NCBI GenBank assembly: GCA_023382655.1 | Contig: JAHDWK010000010.1 | Span: 181,544-245,543, forward strand | Direction of reading: 5' to 3' | Source: Anaerolineae bacterium | Lineage (GTDB): Bacteria > Chloroflexota > Anaerolineae > Promineifilales > Promineifilaceae | Length of the DNA stretch: 64,000 nucleotides | Shown: piece by piece, positions 15,345 through 23,844 of the stretch | How the letters are laid out: each line of letters begins with the position of its first letter | How positions within the stretch are numbered: the stretch's first letter is position 1 | The notes under the pieces: model-generated | Databases searched by the model: none | Told to the model about the DNA's origin: nothing | The model's input: the letters and a program-made list of their open reading frames with translations, nothing else | Program-made: the position numbers and the translations under genes

Positions 15345-16394
15345 ATGAACAAACCCAACCTGTACAACCTCACTTTTAATCAACTCACCCAACTGCTCAC
15401 CGACCTGGACGAGCCAAAATTCCGCGCCCGGCAGGTGTGGGAGTGGCTATACCAGAAATATGTGCCGGACGTGGCAGCGATGGCGAATTTGCCGAAGGGA
15501 TTGCGGGAGAAGTTAGATACGGCCGTCACCCTGACCCCTTTCCACATCGCCAGTGAACAGTTCTCCAATGATGGCCTGACCAAAAAAGTGCTGTTCCAAC
15601 TGCCGGACGGCCAATACATTGAAACCGTCCTCATGCGCTACGACAAACGGCGGACGCTGTGCATCAGCACCCAGGCGGGCTGCGCCATGGGCTGTGTCTT
15701 TTGCGCCACCGGGCAGATGGGCTTTTTCCGCCATTTGAGCGTGGGCGAGATTGTGGCCCAGGTCTTGCACTTTGCCCGCGAACTGGCGCAAACGGGCGAA
15801 CACGTCACCAACATTGTGATGATGGGGATGGGCGAGCCGCTGCACAATTATGAGAACACGCTGACGGCCGTAGACCGCCTAACCGACCCCACTGGCTTCA
15901 ACCTGGGGGCGCGTAAAATCACCATCAGCACCGTTGGCCTGGTGCCTGCCATCCGCCGCTACGCCGACGAACAACGGCAGACCCCCCTGGCCGTCTCCCT
16001 ACACGCCGCCACCGACGAAGAGCGCGACAAACTCATCCCCGTCAACCGTCGCTGGCCGATTACGGCCGTGTTAGATGCCTGCCGCTACTACGTGGAAAAA
16101 ACCGGCCGCCGCCTCACCTTTGAATGGGCGCTCATCGCCCACGAAAACGACACGATAGAGCAGGCGCAGGCGCTCGGCAAACTGCTGCACGGCCTGTTAT
16201 GCCATGTCAACCTGATCCCGCTCAACCCCACCGCCGGCTATGGCGGCCAACCCTCCTCCCGCGAACGGGTCGCCGCTTTCCAGGCCGAATTGGCCCGCTA
16301 CGGCGTCAGCAGCACCGTGCGTGTGCGGCGGGGGATTGATATACAAGCTGGTTGTGGTCAGTTGCGGGATCGGGTGGTGAGCGGTAAGCAGTGA
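15345..16394 (+). CDS. rlmN: Dual-specificity rRNA/tRNA C2-adenosine methyltransferase RlmN
   Basis: A 349-residue radical SAM enzyme that methylates C2 of A2503 in 23S rRNA and A37 in some tRNAs. The iron-sulfur cysteines are C113, C117 and C120 in QAGCAMGCVFCATGQ. The SAM-binding MMGMGEPLHNY and SLHAATDEERDKLIP motifs follow, and the second catalytic cysteine is in the C-terminal VRRGIDIQAGCGQLRD. The length matches the family. The start MNKPNLYNLTFNQL is the usual one, but no Shine-Dalgarno is present because the 24-bp hairpin occupies the upstream sequence, so its translation may depend on that structure or on readthrough from the HAD gene. Confidence 0.95.
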   Translation: MNKPNLYNLTFNQLTQLLTDLDEPKFRARQVWEWLYQKYVPDVAAMANLPKGLREKLDTAVTLTPFHIASEQFSNDGLTKKVLFQLPDGQYIETVLMRYDKRRTLCISTQAGCAMGCVFCATGQMGFFRHLSVGEIVAQVLHFARELAQTGEHVTNIVMMGMGEPLHNYENTLTAVDRLTDPTGFNLGARKITISTVGLVPAIRRYADEQRQTPLAVSLHAATDEERDKLIPVNRRWPITAVLDACRYYVEKTGRRLTFEWALIAHENDTIEQAQALGKLLHGLLCHVNLIPLNPTAGYGGQPSSRERVAAFQAELARYGVSSTVRVRRGIDIQAGCGQLRDRVVSGKQ

Positions 16395-16424
16395 GCAGTA
16401 ATCGGTTATCGGTCATCGGTTACA

Positions 16425-16479
16425 CTCGTGCCACGCGGAGCGTCCAAAGCAACATGCCAACGCAGACCGTTGGCACGAG
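16425..16479. repeat. Inverted repeat between rlmN and the LacI gene
   Basis: CTCGTGCCA (16425-16433) pairs with TGGCACGAG (16471-16479). An alternative inner hairpin is TGCCAACG/CGTTGGCA. It lies between the convergent rlmN and LacI-type genes, so it may act as a terminator. Upstream is a half-copy of the GTAATCGGTTATCGG words. Confidence 0.5.
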
Positions 16480-16502
16480 ATGGATAAGCGTTGATCTGCG
16501 TT

Positions 16503-17561
16503 CTATTTCAGCGTTGAGCCGCAGGATTCGCGGACGATGAGTTGGGTGGGTAACATCAGGGAAGCGACGGGGCTGTCTGGCTGTTGGGCGCGATTGATGA
16601 GAGTTTGCACGGCCAGGCGTCCCAGGTCGGTCTGAGGGACGTTGACGGTGGTCAGGGCGGGGGTGGTAAATGCCGCCATGGGGATGTTATCAATGCTGGC
16701 CAGAGCGACATCATCCGGAACGCGCACGCCTTGTTGATAACAGGCGCGCAGCAGGCCAATGGTCACTTCATCACAGCCACCCATGATGGCGGTGGGGCGG
16801 GGCGACTGGGCAAGAACCTGAGCAGCTAACTCGTGCCCGGCAGCCATGTTGGCGCGGGGGGCCACAAAGTAGAGAGCGGGGGATATATCACTTTCCAGAC
16901 ACGCCTGCCGGTAACCCATCACCCGGTTGTCTTCCTGACCCACGTAAGCGATGCGCCGGTGTCCCAGGGCGATCAGGTGGCGGGTAGCGTTGTAGGCCGC
17001 TTCGGTGCGGTTAAAGGTGATGGAGGGCAGGTCGGGCCATTCCCATTCCAGGCAGATGACGTTTTGGATGCGGGCGCGAATTTGCTCGATTAAACGGCCG
17101 TCCTCTTCATTATTGATCACCTGATCCAGCGAGAGCAGCAGCAGGCCGGAAATTTCCTCCTCGTGAACGAGTTCATTGAACAAGACAGGGTGCCGTAGCT
17201 CTTCAAAGAAGCGCAGGAAGCGAATGTGGTAATTGTTGGCGTGGGCGGTCTGGTGGATGCCCGCCAGAATGCTGCCATAATACGGCCGTCGCAGCATCGA
17301 AGTATCGGTCAACACCAGGCCAAACTGCTTTTCCGCAGCCGGGTCGCCCTGTTCGCGGATCAGCTGTTGGGCGTGTTTATTGGGGCGGTAGCCCAGGTCG
17401 GCAATGGCTTGCAGCACCCGGTCGCGGGTCTCCGGGGCCACCGGGCGCGGGCCATTGTTGATGACGTAGGAAACAATGCCCCGCGACACACCGGCGCGCT
17501 GGGCGACATCTTCTTGCGTCACTTTGGACTGAGGAACGTGGCGTAAGCCATTATCGGTCAT
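16503..17561 (-). CDS. LacI-family repressor, probably of the galactan operon (GanR-like)
   Basis: A 352-residue LacI/GalR regulator. The helix-turn-helix and hinge are at residues 13-62 (VTQEDVAQRAGVSRGIVSYV, then TRDRVLQAIADLGYRPNKHA). The sugar-binding domain runs to the end (VLTDTSMLRRPYYG, GHRRIAYVGQEDNRVMGYR, IMGGCDEVTIGLL, PDDVALASIDN). It is the last gene of the galactan cluster, in the same direction, which parallels ganR beside ganSPQAB in Bacillus. The perfect 22-bp palindrome at 25642-25663 in front of the cluster is its most likely operator. The inducer would be galactobiose or a galacto-oligosaccharide, by inference. Confidence 0.85.
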   Translation of the reverse strand: MTDNGLRHVPQSKVTQEDVAQRAGVSRGIVSYVINNGPRPVAPETRDRVLQAIADLGYRPNKHAQQLIREQGDPAAEKQFGLVLTDTSMLRRPYYGSILAGIHQTAHANNYHIRFLRFFEELRHPVLFNELVHEEEISGLLLLSLDQVINNEEDGRLIEQIRARIQNVICLEWEWPDLPSITFNRTEAAYNATRHLIALGHRRIAYVGQEDNRVMGYRQACLESDISPALYFVAPRANMAAGHELAAQVLAQSPRPTAIMGGCDEVTIGLLRACYQQGVRVPDDVALASIDNIPMAAFTTPALTTVNVPQTDLGRLAVQTLINRAQQPDSPVASLMLPTQLIVRESCGSTLK

Positions 17562-17573
17562 AGAGTTTTTTTG

Positions 17574-17629
17574 TCAAAGATTGCGCAGATTTCGCAGATA
17601 AAATTCTGTGCAATGTGCGCAATCTTTGA
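17574..17629. repeat. Hairpin with CGCAGAT words upstream of the LacI gene
   Basis: TCAAAGATTGCGCA (17574-17587) pairs perfectly with 17616-17629. Inside are repeated CGCAGAT and TGTGC words. It sits 13 bases before the LacI start codon and may terminate the upstream GH42 message or separate the two genes. Confidence 0.6.
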
Positions 17630-17691
17630 TGATTGTCTTAATTTCCGGCAAGTTTAGGTGGAATTGCCGGGCGGGGCAAGGCCTGATGGGC

Positions 17692-17753
17692 AGTGCCCGG
17701 CACAGGGCACACAGTGTTGATTCTTCCAGGTCGTTTTCCCTGTGCCTGGCACT
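17692..17753. repeat. AGTGCCNGGCAC inverted repeat, copy 2
   Basis: AGTGCCCGGCACAGGG (17692-17707) pairs with CCCTGTGCCTGGCACT (17738-17753) at 15 of 16 positions. The right arm overlaps the GH42 stop codon (17752-17754). Confidence 0.7.
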
Positions 17754-19782
17754 ACTTTCCAGCGCGCAGTATGCGCAGGCCATAGGCGGGTAATTCGACT
17801 GTGCCGCTCACGGCCGTACCCGACACCACATCATCATACGTCACTGCCCCCAGGTCTACCGTTTGCGGGGTCGGTTGGAAATTGAGCAGGAAGAGGGTTT
17901 GTTCACGGCCGTCCCCCCGCACCTGCGCCGTCACCCCCTCCGGTAATGGAGCGGACACGGAGCGCAACAGGTTCACCTGTTGCCTGAGCGCGCCATAAAA
18001 GTCGGTCAGAAAGGTGTGGTCAGTACGGGCGGCCAGGTAATAGACACGGCCGTTACCCGCCTCATGCACCGTCAACGCCGGCTGCCCGGCATAATAGTCG
18101 TGGCCGTAATGAGCAACGGCCGTCGCCCCATCCAGGTGCAGCACGTCGGCGTAATGGGTGGCGGGGTAGCTGCCGGATAATCCCAACGCATTGCCAGGGG
18201 TTGCCTCCAGCGTTTGCTGATTGTGAGCATAGAGTACGTCCGTTTCTTCTACCCACAGGCCGAGTAACGGCCGTAACGGGGAGTCACCCACAAAACACAA
18301 ATCGCTTTCATTCACCAACCCGGAGAGATAGGTGAGAACGAGCGTGCCGCCGTTCTGCACAAATTCGGCCAGGCGCGCCGCCACCCCTTCCCGCAGCATA
18401 TACAACATGGGCGCGATCACCAGCCGGTAGGCGGATAAATCGGCGGCTACACTATCAATCACGTCGGCCGTGATGCCCATTTCCCAAAACGGCCGGTAAT
18501 GGGCAACACACTGCTCCTGGTAATTTTTCTCCACGCTGCGCGGTAACTGCGCCAGCTTCAACGCCCACTCATTTTGAAAATCGTAGATAATGGCAACTGC
18601 GGCCTGATTGCAGGTGGTAGTCAGGTGGTTGAGTTGGGCCAGGTGGTCGCCTACGGCCGCGACCTCCCCAAAAATGCGCGTCTCGCCACCGCCGATATGC
18701 CCGACCACCGCGCCATGAAACTTTTCCTCCCCACCCCGGCTTTGCCGCCACTGGAAGTATTGCACCCCATTGGCCCCATGCGCCACTGCTTGCAGCGAGG
18801 AGAGCAGGTGCATGCCCGGACGTTTGGGGCGGCTGATCCCCTGCCAGTTGGTGACACTAGGGGTAGATTCCATGAGCAGGAACGGCCGCGCCTTAAACGA
18901 ACGGTGCAAATCGTGCATAAAAGCTGCCTTCACCGCCACCGCACTGTCCGGCTGGTCACCATGCCAGCGCGGGTAGCTGTCCCAGGAGATCACGTCCACG
19001 TGCGGCGCAAACTGCCAATAATCCAACCCCACATCGGGCAGCATAAAGTTGGTGGTGATGGGCACGTCCGGCGTCAGTTCCCGCAGGGGCCCAATTTCCT
19101 GCCGGTAAAAGTTCAACACCTGGTCACTGCAAAAACGCAGCCAATCCAGCATCAAACCATGGCAGGAGGGGTCTACCGGCTCAATTTGGGACCAATCGCT
19201 GTAACGGTGGCTCCAAAAGGTTGTCCACCAGGCGTGATTGAGCGCGTCCAGCGAGCCATAACGCTGGCGCAGCCACGCCCGGAAAGCGTCCCGGCACAGG
19301 TCACAGCGGCAACCAAAATTGCAGTATTCATTGGAGGCGTGCCACATGAACAGGGCGGGGTGCGTCCGGTAGCGTTCGGCCAGCCGCCGGTTAATCTGTT
19401 GCACTTTTGCGCGGTAGATGGGCGAGGTGGGACAGTGGTTGTGGCGCAGACGGTAGGGTTCACGACGGCCGTGTTCGTCCACCAGCCGCACTTCCGGGTA
19501 CTTGTGCGCCAGCCAGGCCGGTTTGGCCCCGCTTGGCGTCGCCAGAATCGCCCGCATTCCATTTTCCGCCAGTGAATCCATGAGGCGGTCTAACCATTCA
19601 AACTGATACTCCCCTTCGGTCGGTTCCAGCATGGCCCAGGAAAAGATGCCCACGCTCATCACATTGCACCGCGCCGCCCGCATCAGCCGGAAATCTTCGG
19701 CCAGCACCTCCGGGTAATCCAGCCATTGCTCGTAGTTATAATCTGCGCCATGCAACAGGAATGTTGGTTGAAATGTCGTCAT
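17752..19782 (-). CDS. ganA: Beta-galactosidase, GH42
   Basis: A 676-residue family 42 beta-galactosidase with no signal peptide, so it acts in the cytoplasm on imported galacto-oligosaccharides. The start LLHGADYNYEQW is typical. The acid/base is E152 in FMWHASNEY, and the nucleophile Glu is in PFLLMESTPSVTNWQ near residue 305. The zinc cysteines C117, C158, C160 and C163 (HNHC and GCRCDLC) are all present. The trimerisation domain (about 400-600) and a short C-terminal beta domain complete the fold. It follows the two permease genes, completing import plus cleavage of galactan fragments. Confidence 0.92.
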   Translation of the reverse strand: MTTFQPTFLLHGADYNYEQWLDYPEVLAEDFRLMRAARCNVMSVGIFSWAMLEPTEGEYQFEWLDRLMDSLAENGMRAILATPSGAKPAWLAHKYPEVRLVDEHGRREPYRLRHNHCPTSPIYRAKVQQINRRLAERYRTHPALFMWHASNEYCNFGCRCDLCRDAFRAWLRQRYGSLDALNHAWWTTFWSHRYSDWSQIEPVDPSCHGLMLDWLRFCSDQVLNFYRQEIGPLRELTPDVPITTNFMLPDVGLDYWQFAPHVDVISWDSYPRWHGDQPDSAVAVKAAFMHDLHRSFKARPFLLMESTPSVTNWQGISRPKRPGMHLLSSLQAVAHGANGVQYFQWRQSRGGEEKFHGAVVGHIGGGETRIFGEVAAVGDHLAQLNHLTTTCNQAAVAIIYDFQNEWALKLAQLPRSVEKNYQEQCVAHYRPFWEMGITADVIDSVAADLSAYRLVIAPMLYMLREGVAARLAEFVQNGGTLVLTYLSGLVNESDLCFVGDSPLRPLLGLWVEETDVLYAHNQQTLEATPGNALGLSGSYPATHYADVLHLDGATAVAHYGHDYYAGQPALTVHEAGNGRVYYLAARTDHTFLTDFYGALRQQVNLLRSVSAPLPEGVTAQVRGDGREQTLFLLNFQPTPQTVDLGAVTYDDVVSGTAVSGTVELPAYGLRILRAGK

Positions 19783-19785
19783 TGA

Positions 19786-19870
19786 TCGTAATCCGTGAGC
19801 CGTAATCCGTGACCCGTAATTCGTAACCCGATTACCGATTACCGATTACGGATTACTGATTACGGCCGTC
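19786..19870. repeat. Iterated-word hairpin (GTAATCCG / CGATTACC family)
   Basis: The left half repeats CGTAATCCGTGA-like words. The right half repeats CCGATTAC words and ends in ACGGCCGT. The halves are largely complementary, giving a long imperfect hairpin between the permease gene (ends 19869) and the GH42 start (19782). Confidence 0.7.
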
Positions 19871-20750
19871 ACCCCTTCACCGATCCCGTCGTTAGTCCGC
19901 TAATCACGTACCCTTGCAGCGGGATATACAGCAGCACAATGGGCAGGGCGGCCATGACGGCCCCGGCCGTGATAATGCCCCAATCCTGATCAAAACGGCT
20001 GGTCTGGAACAACATCAGCCCTACCATCACCGTCAGTTGGTCGGTACTTTGCAGCAGTACACGGGCAATAATAAAATCGCCATAGATGCCAAAAAAGCTC
20101 AATACCGCCACCGTGATGATCATGGGCCGGATCATGGGCAAAATGATATGCCAGAACACCTGCCAATGGGTGCCGCCATCCACCAGTGCGGACTCATCCA
20201 CTTCCATCGGAATGGAGTCAATGTACGCCTTCATCAGCAACACGTTGATGCCCATCACCCCGGCCACGTAGACAAAAATCAGCCCGGCATGGGTGTTAAA
20301 GCCGATAAACGGGAAGTAGACGCCCAACTGCTGCATGGTGGCAAAGAGGGCCACAATCGCCAGAATGGCCGGGAACACATTCAAAATGAGAATGCCGATC
20401 ATGAGGTGGCGACGACCGTTAAACCGGAACCGCGACAACGCATAGCCGGTAACGCAGGTGATGAACACAATCAGCGTCACGGAAATCGTGGTGATTTTGA
20501 AGGAGTTGAGCAGCCAGGTGGTGTACGGAAAAAATTCGTGATTCAGTAGATCGTTATAGTTCGTCAACCCCGCATTTTGGGGCCACAGGCTGCCCCCGGT
20601 GAGGGACTTGGCTGGATTGAGCGAAGCCGAAATAACCCAAAATGCCGGAAATACCGCAAAGAGAATGAGGCCAAAGGCCAGGATGTATTTGAGCGTCTGG
20701 CTGATGGTGCGTCTGGTTTTGCGCGACAGGCGCGGCTGGTGAACGGTCAT
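19869..20750 (-). CDS. ganQ: ABC sugar transporter permease, MalG type
   Basis: A 293-residue inner-membrane permease with about six membrane helices. The ATPase-contacting EAA loop is EVDESALVDGGTHWQVFWHI with ILPMIRP after it. The N-terminal YILAFGLILFAVFPAFWVIS helix and the C-terminal GYVISGLTTGSVKG are typical MalG features. Its ATG lies one base after the stop codon of the partner permease (TGA-T-ATG), so translation is coupled. With the partner and the binding protein it should import galactan oligosaccharides. No ATPase gene is in the cluster, so a shared MsmK-type ATPase encoded elsewhere is likely. Confidence 0.9.
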   Translation of the reverse strand: MTVHQPRLSRKTRRTISQTLKYILAFGLILFAVFPAFWVISASLNPAKSLTGGSLWPQNAGLTNYNDLLNHEFFPYTTWLLNSFKITTISVTLIVFITCVTGYALSRFRFNGRRHLMIGILILNVFPAILAIVALFATMQQLGVYFPFIGFNTHAGLIFVYVAGVMGINVLLMKAYIDSIPMEVDESALVDGGTHWQVFWHIILPMIRPMIITVAVLSFFGIYGDFIIARVLLQSTDQLTVMVGLMLFQTSRFDQDWGIITAGAVMAALPIVLLYIPLQGYVISGLTTGSVKG

Positions 20751-20751
20751 A

Positions 20752-22293
20752 TCAGGCTTCCTTAAACGTGCTGGTAAACCGGAGCTGGATCAGGGTGATC
20801 ACGCCTACAAAAATGAACAACATGATGGAAATGGCGGCGGCTAAACCATAGTTGGTAGCACCCGAAGTAACAAAGGCCAGCTTATACACAAAGGAGATGA
20901 GAATATCACTGCGGCCAACAGGGATGATGGTGTTGGCCAGGGGCGGGCCGCCATAGTTAAAGATGTAGATCAGGTTGAAATTGTTGAAATTAAAGGTGAA
21001 GGAAGCGATAAGCAGCGGGCTGAGGATGCGCAGCAACAGGGGCAGGGTGATGTGGGTGAAGGCGCGCCAGGAAGAAGCACCATCCACAACGGCTGCCTGA
21101 TGAATTTCTTCAGGAATAGCCCGCAGCGCGCCGGCCGTAATGACAAAAAAGTAGGGATAGGAAAGCCAGACGTTGATAAGGATCAGGGCAATGCGCGTGG
21201 CCGTCGGATCCAGGAACCAGGCCGGTGCCGTCCCAAAGATGGATTTCAGGGCGACGCTGACAATGCCTAAATCGGGATTGAGGATACTGCGCCAGATCAG
21301 CACGGAGACCAGGACGGGAATGGGATATGGGATGATGAGCAAAGCGCGAATGACCCGTTTGCCGCGCAAATCTTCAAACAGCAGAGCAATGACCAGCCCC
21401 AGGACAAAACTGAGAAATACGGAAAAGAAGGCAAAAAGGAAGTTCCAAAGCAGAATGCCGCCCATAGGGCCGCGCAACGCTTCATTGTCCAAGAAGCGGG
21501 CAAAGTTTTGCCAACCGATGACCTCCATGTAGCCGGGGGTGAGGGTTTCGCCGGTTTCGGCCGTGTAGGCGCCGTTCACGGCCGTATATGCCACCCCCGT
21601 CTGCCGCTCCACAAAAACGTCCTGTTCAGCATCATAGAGATAGCGGGGAACCAGCGTGGCTGCCTGCTGCAAGGAGCGGATACGAATTGTGTTCTCATCC
21701 AGGCCAAAATCTATGGCCCCCAGATCGTTAATGCGAGGCACGATGTCTCGGCGGCTCAGCCGTTGGTAGTCGCCAACCTGGGCCGGGAAGCCATCTTCAT
21801 CCAGGGTATAGTCGGTGGGGGATACGGCCGTGATCTCTTCCCCCGGTCTGGCAATAAAACTCGTGCCATCTGCCGCCACCAGCCACAAAGCCAGCTCTCC
21901 GACGGCATTTTCATACACTGCCCACGAAAAAGATGACCCGCCTTCTGGCAGGTAACGCTCATTCTCCAACCGTTCAATCACCTGCTGTTTGGACAGAATG
22001 TGCCCATCGCTCATATTGGTGAAGGCAATGTAGAAGGTGTAAAAGATGGGGTAGAGCGTAAACATCATCGCCAGGGCAATGCCCGCCGCCAGCCAGCGCA
22101 TGGGCGTAAAGCGGGGGCGCAAATAGACCAGGCTCAGGAAAACCGTGATGGTGCTGACCATGACGGCCATGGGGTAATTACCATCCAGAAATAGCTGCAT
22201 CACCAGCCAGAGCAAAACAACCGCCAGGCTGCCAACAACCAGCAGATTGAGCAAGTAAGACCCCAGGGAAAGACGGGTGGTGTGGGAATTCAT
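20752..22293 (-). CDS. ganP: ABC sugar transporter permease, MalF type
   Basis: A 513-residue permease with extra N-terminal helices and a large extracytoplasmic loop (about residues 80-260, between YPIFYTFYIAFTNMS and the helix MGGILLWNFLFAFFSVFLSF). The EAA loop is EIHQAAVVDGASSWRAFTHI followed by TLPLLL. I start at 22293 (MNSHTTRLSLGSYLL). The longer frame begins inside the hairpin at 22311-22342 and reads its repeated words. No strong ribosome-binding site is seen, which again correlates with a hairpin just upstream. It pairs with the MalG-type gene downstream. Confidence 0.88.
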   Translation of the reverse strand: MNSHTTRLSLGSYLLNLLVVGSLAVVLLWLVMQLFLDGNYPMAVMVSTITVFLSLVYLRPRFTPMRWLAAGIALAMMFTLYPIFYTFYIAFTNMSDGHILSKQQVIERLENERYLPEGGSSFSWAVYENAVGELALWLVAADGTSFIARPGEEITAVSPTDYTLDEDGFPAQVGDYQRLSRRDIVPRINDLGAIDFGLDENTIRIRSLQQAATLVPRYLYDAEQDVFVERQTGVAYTAVNGAYTAETGETLTPGYMEVIGWQNFARFLDNEALRGPMGGILLWNFLFAFFSVFLSFVLGLVIALLFEDLRGKRVIRALLIIPYPIPVLVSVLIWRSILNPDLGIVSVALKSIFGTAPAWFLDPTATRIALILINVWLSYPYFFVITAGALRAIPEEIHQAAVVDGASSWRAFTHITLPLLLRILSPLLIASFTFNFNNFNLIYIFNYGGPPLANTIIPVGRSDILISFVYKLAFVTSGATNYGLAAAISIMLFIFVGVITLIQLRFTSTFKEA

Positions 22294-22310
22294 AGGGATG
22301 GAGAGAGTGA

Positions 22311-22342
22311 GAGATTGGGAGATTGGGCAATCTCCCAATCTC
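22311..22342. repeat. Iterated-word hairpin (GAGATTGG family)
   Basis: GAGATTGGGAGATTG (22311-22325) is exactly complementary to 22328-22342. Further AGAGAGTG and ATCTCC words extend the element to about 22301-22360. It lies between the binding-protein stop (22368) and the MalF-type start (22293). Confidence 0.8.
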
Positions 22343-22367
22343 CTAATCTCCATATCTCTGGTTTCAA

Positions 22368-23738
22368 TTATTCAGAATCAGCAATTTGCGTTTGAATTTG
22401 CTCAACAGCCGATTGCAAAGCCTCGGCCGGTTCCATCTCGCCGGTCGCAGTTAACGTACCTGCGTTGGCCCAGGCATCCCAGACAAAACCCATCGCCGGG
22501 ATGGAGGGCATCGGTTGGGCATTCACACCGGCGGCATTAAACCCGGCCGTGTCCGGGTCAGAAGCCGCTTCAAAAATGGTGCGCCAGGCCGACGGCCGTG
22601 GCTCGGCGTCAAAAATCGCCTGCATCCCGGCCTCAGTCGCAATGGTCTCCAGCGCAAAAGTTTGCGCCAACAGCAGGTTGGGGGAATTGACATTAAACAC
22701 AATACCCTGCACCCCCATGAACGGATAACCCGGTTCACCCCCATCTTCCGCCGCCGGGAAAGCAGAGATGGCGTAGGGCACACCGGCCGTCTGGAAGCGG
22801 TTAATGGCCCACGGCCCGGTCATAATGAAGGGAGTCCGGCCCGTTTCAAACAGCACATGCGCCGCTTCCCAATCAATGTTTTCCGAGACCAGTCCATCGT
22901 CAATGAGCGATTTGACAAAGGTCAACCCCTGCACCATGCCATCGGTATTCATACCAATGTCATCAGAGGTGAAGTTGCCGGAATCATCACGCCCAAAGAT
23001 GTAACCGCCAAACGAGGTGTAAAGCGGGTAGATGTTGTAGCCCAAATCGGGCAGGCCAACAGCGGCATCGGCCTCGCCACTGTCTACCAATTCCTGACCA
23101 ATAGCAAACACTTCATCCCAGGTTGTCGGCGCTTCGGGGACCATATCGGTATTGCGGAAAAAGCCGATGTTTTCCACCGCCAGCGGCAGACCATACAAAT
23201 CGCTGTTATAAGTGAAGCCATCAATGGCCGCAGGCAGATATTCCCCTGCTTTGTCACCCAGGTCAACCGGAGCCACAACGCCATTTTCTACCAGCGGCCC
23301 CAGATTGTCGTGGGGAATAATGGCCATATCCGGCCCTTCGCCGGAAGCCGCGCCCAACATCATCTGATTGCGAATTTCGCCCAGGTCTACGGCTTCGATA
23401 ATCACCGGGATACCGTACTCCTCTTCAAACTGTTGGCCCAGTTCAGTGAGCACACCAATACGGCCGTCGTCATACACCCACAAAACCAGCGCATTGTCGT
23501 CGCCGCTCTCCGAGCCGCTTTCAGCCGGGGCCGCTTCTTCCTCGGCTGGCGCTTCTTCCATTGGCTCTTCTTCAACCACCGGTTCTTCGGCGGTTGGTTC
23601 TTCCGCTACCGTCTCTTCAGCAACTGATTCTTCGGCCGTATCGGCCGTATCACTGCCCTGCGTGCCCCCACAGGCCGCCATCACAAACATTAAAATAACC
23701 AAGCCTACTACAAATGTACCTTTCCACAAGTTCTTCAT
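22368..23738 (-). CDS. Galacto-oligosaccharide-binding lipoprotein of ABC importer
   Basis: A 456-residue solute-binding protein. The signal peptide ends at lipobox Cys23 (LMFVMAACGG). A 50-residue Glu/Ala/Pro linker (TAEEPVVEEEPMEEAPAEEE) follows, then a maltose-type binding domain from about residue 85 (ALVLWVYDDGRIGVL, VIIEAVDLGEIRNQM, PLAVENIGFFRNTDMVPEAP, PFIMTGPWAINRF). GGAGG lies 6 bases before the ATG. Its place between the GH53 and permease genes suggests that it binds beta-1,4-galactan fragments; maltose cannot be excluded from sequence. Confidence 0.88.
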   Translation of the reverse strand: MKNLWKGTFVVGLVILMFVMAACGGTQGSDTADTAEESVAEETVAEEPTAEEPVVEEEPMEEAPAEEEAAPAESGSESGDDNALVLWVYDDGRIGVLTELGQQFEEEYGIPVIIEAVDLGEIRNQMMLGAASGEGPDMAIIPHDNLGPLVENGVVAPVDLGDKAGEYLPAAIDGFTYNSDLYGLPLAVENIGFFRNTDMVPEAPTTWDEVFAIGQELVDSGEADAAVGLPDLGYNIYPLYTSFGGYIFGRDDSGNFTSDDIGMNTDGMVQGLTFVKSLIDDGLVSENIDWEAAHVLFETGRTPFIMTGPWAINRFQTAGVPYAISAFPAAEDGGEPGYPFMGVQGIVFNVNSPNLLLAQTFALETIATEAGMQAIFDAEPRPSAWRTIFEAASDPDTAGFNAAGVNAQPMPSIPAMGFVWDAWANAGTLTATGEMEPAEALQSAVEQIQTQIADSE

Positions 23739-23781
23739 CTTAACCTCCGTTTTTGAAATTGAGTTGTCTCTGAAATAAAAA

Positions 23782-23844
23782 CGTGATGCGTGACACGTGA
23801 AACGTGAGGGATTTAAGTTCGCGCATCACGTATCACGCATCACG
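23782..23844. repeat. Iterated-word hairpin (CGTGATG family), copy 1
   Basis: The left arm from 23782 is CGTGATGCGTGACACGTGA. The right arm 23822-23844 reads CGCATCACGTATCACGCATC plus ACG and is largely complementary. The right end overlaps the GH53 stop codon (23840-23842). The same words occur at 29739-29794. Confidence 0.75.

Noticed and set aside
22293..22353. Longer start for the MalF-type permease
   Set aside because: The extra residues are encoded by the iterated-word hairpin and show no conservation-like pattern.
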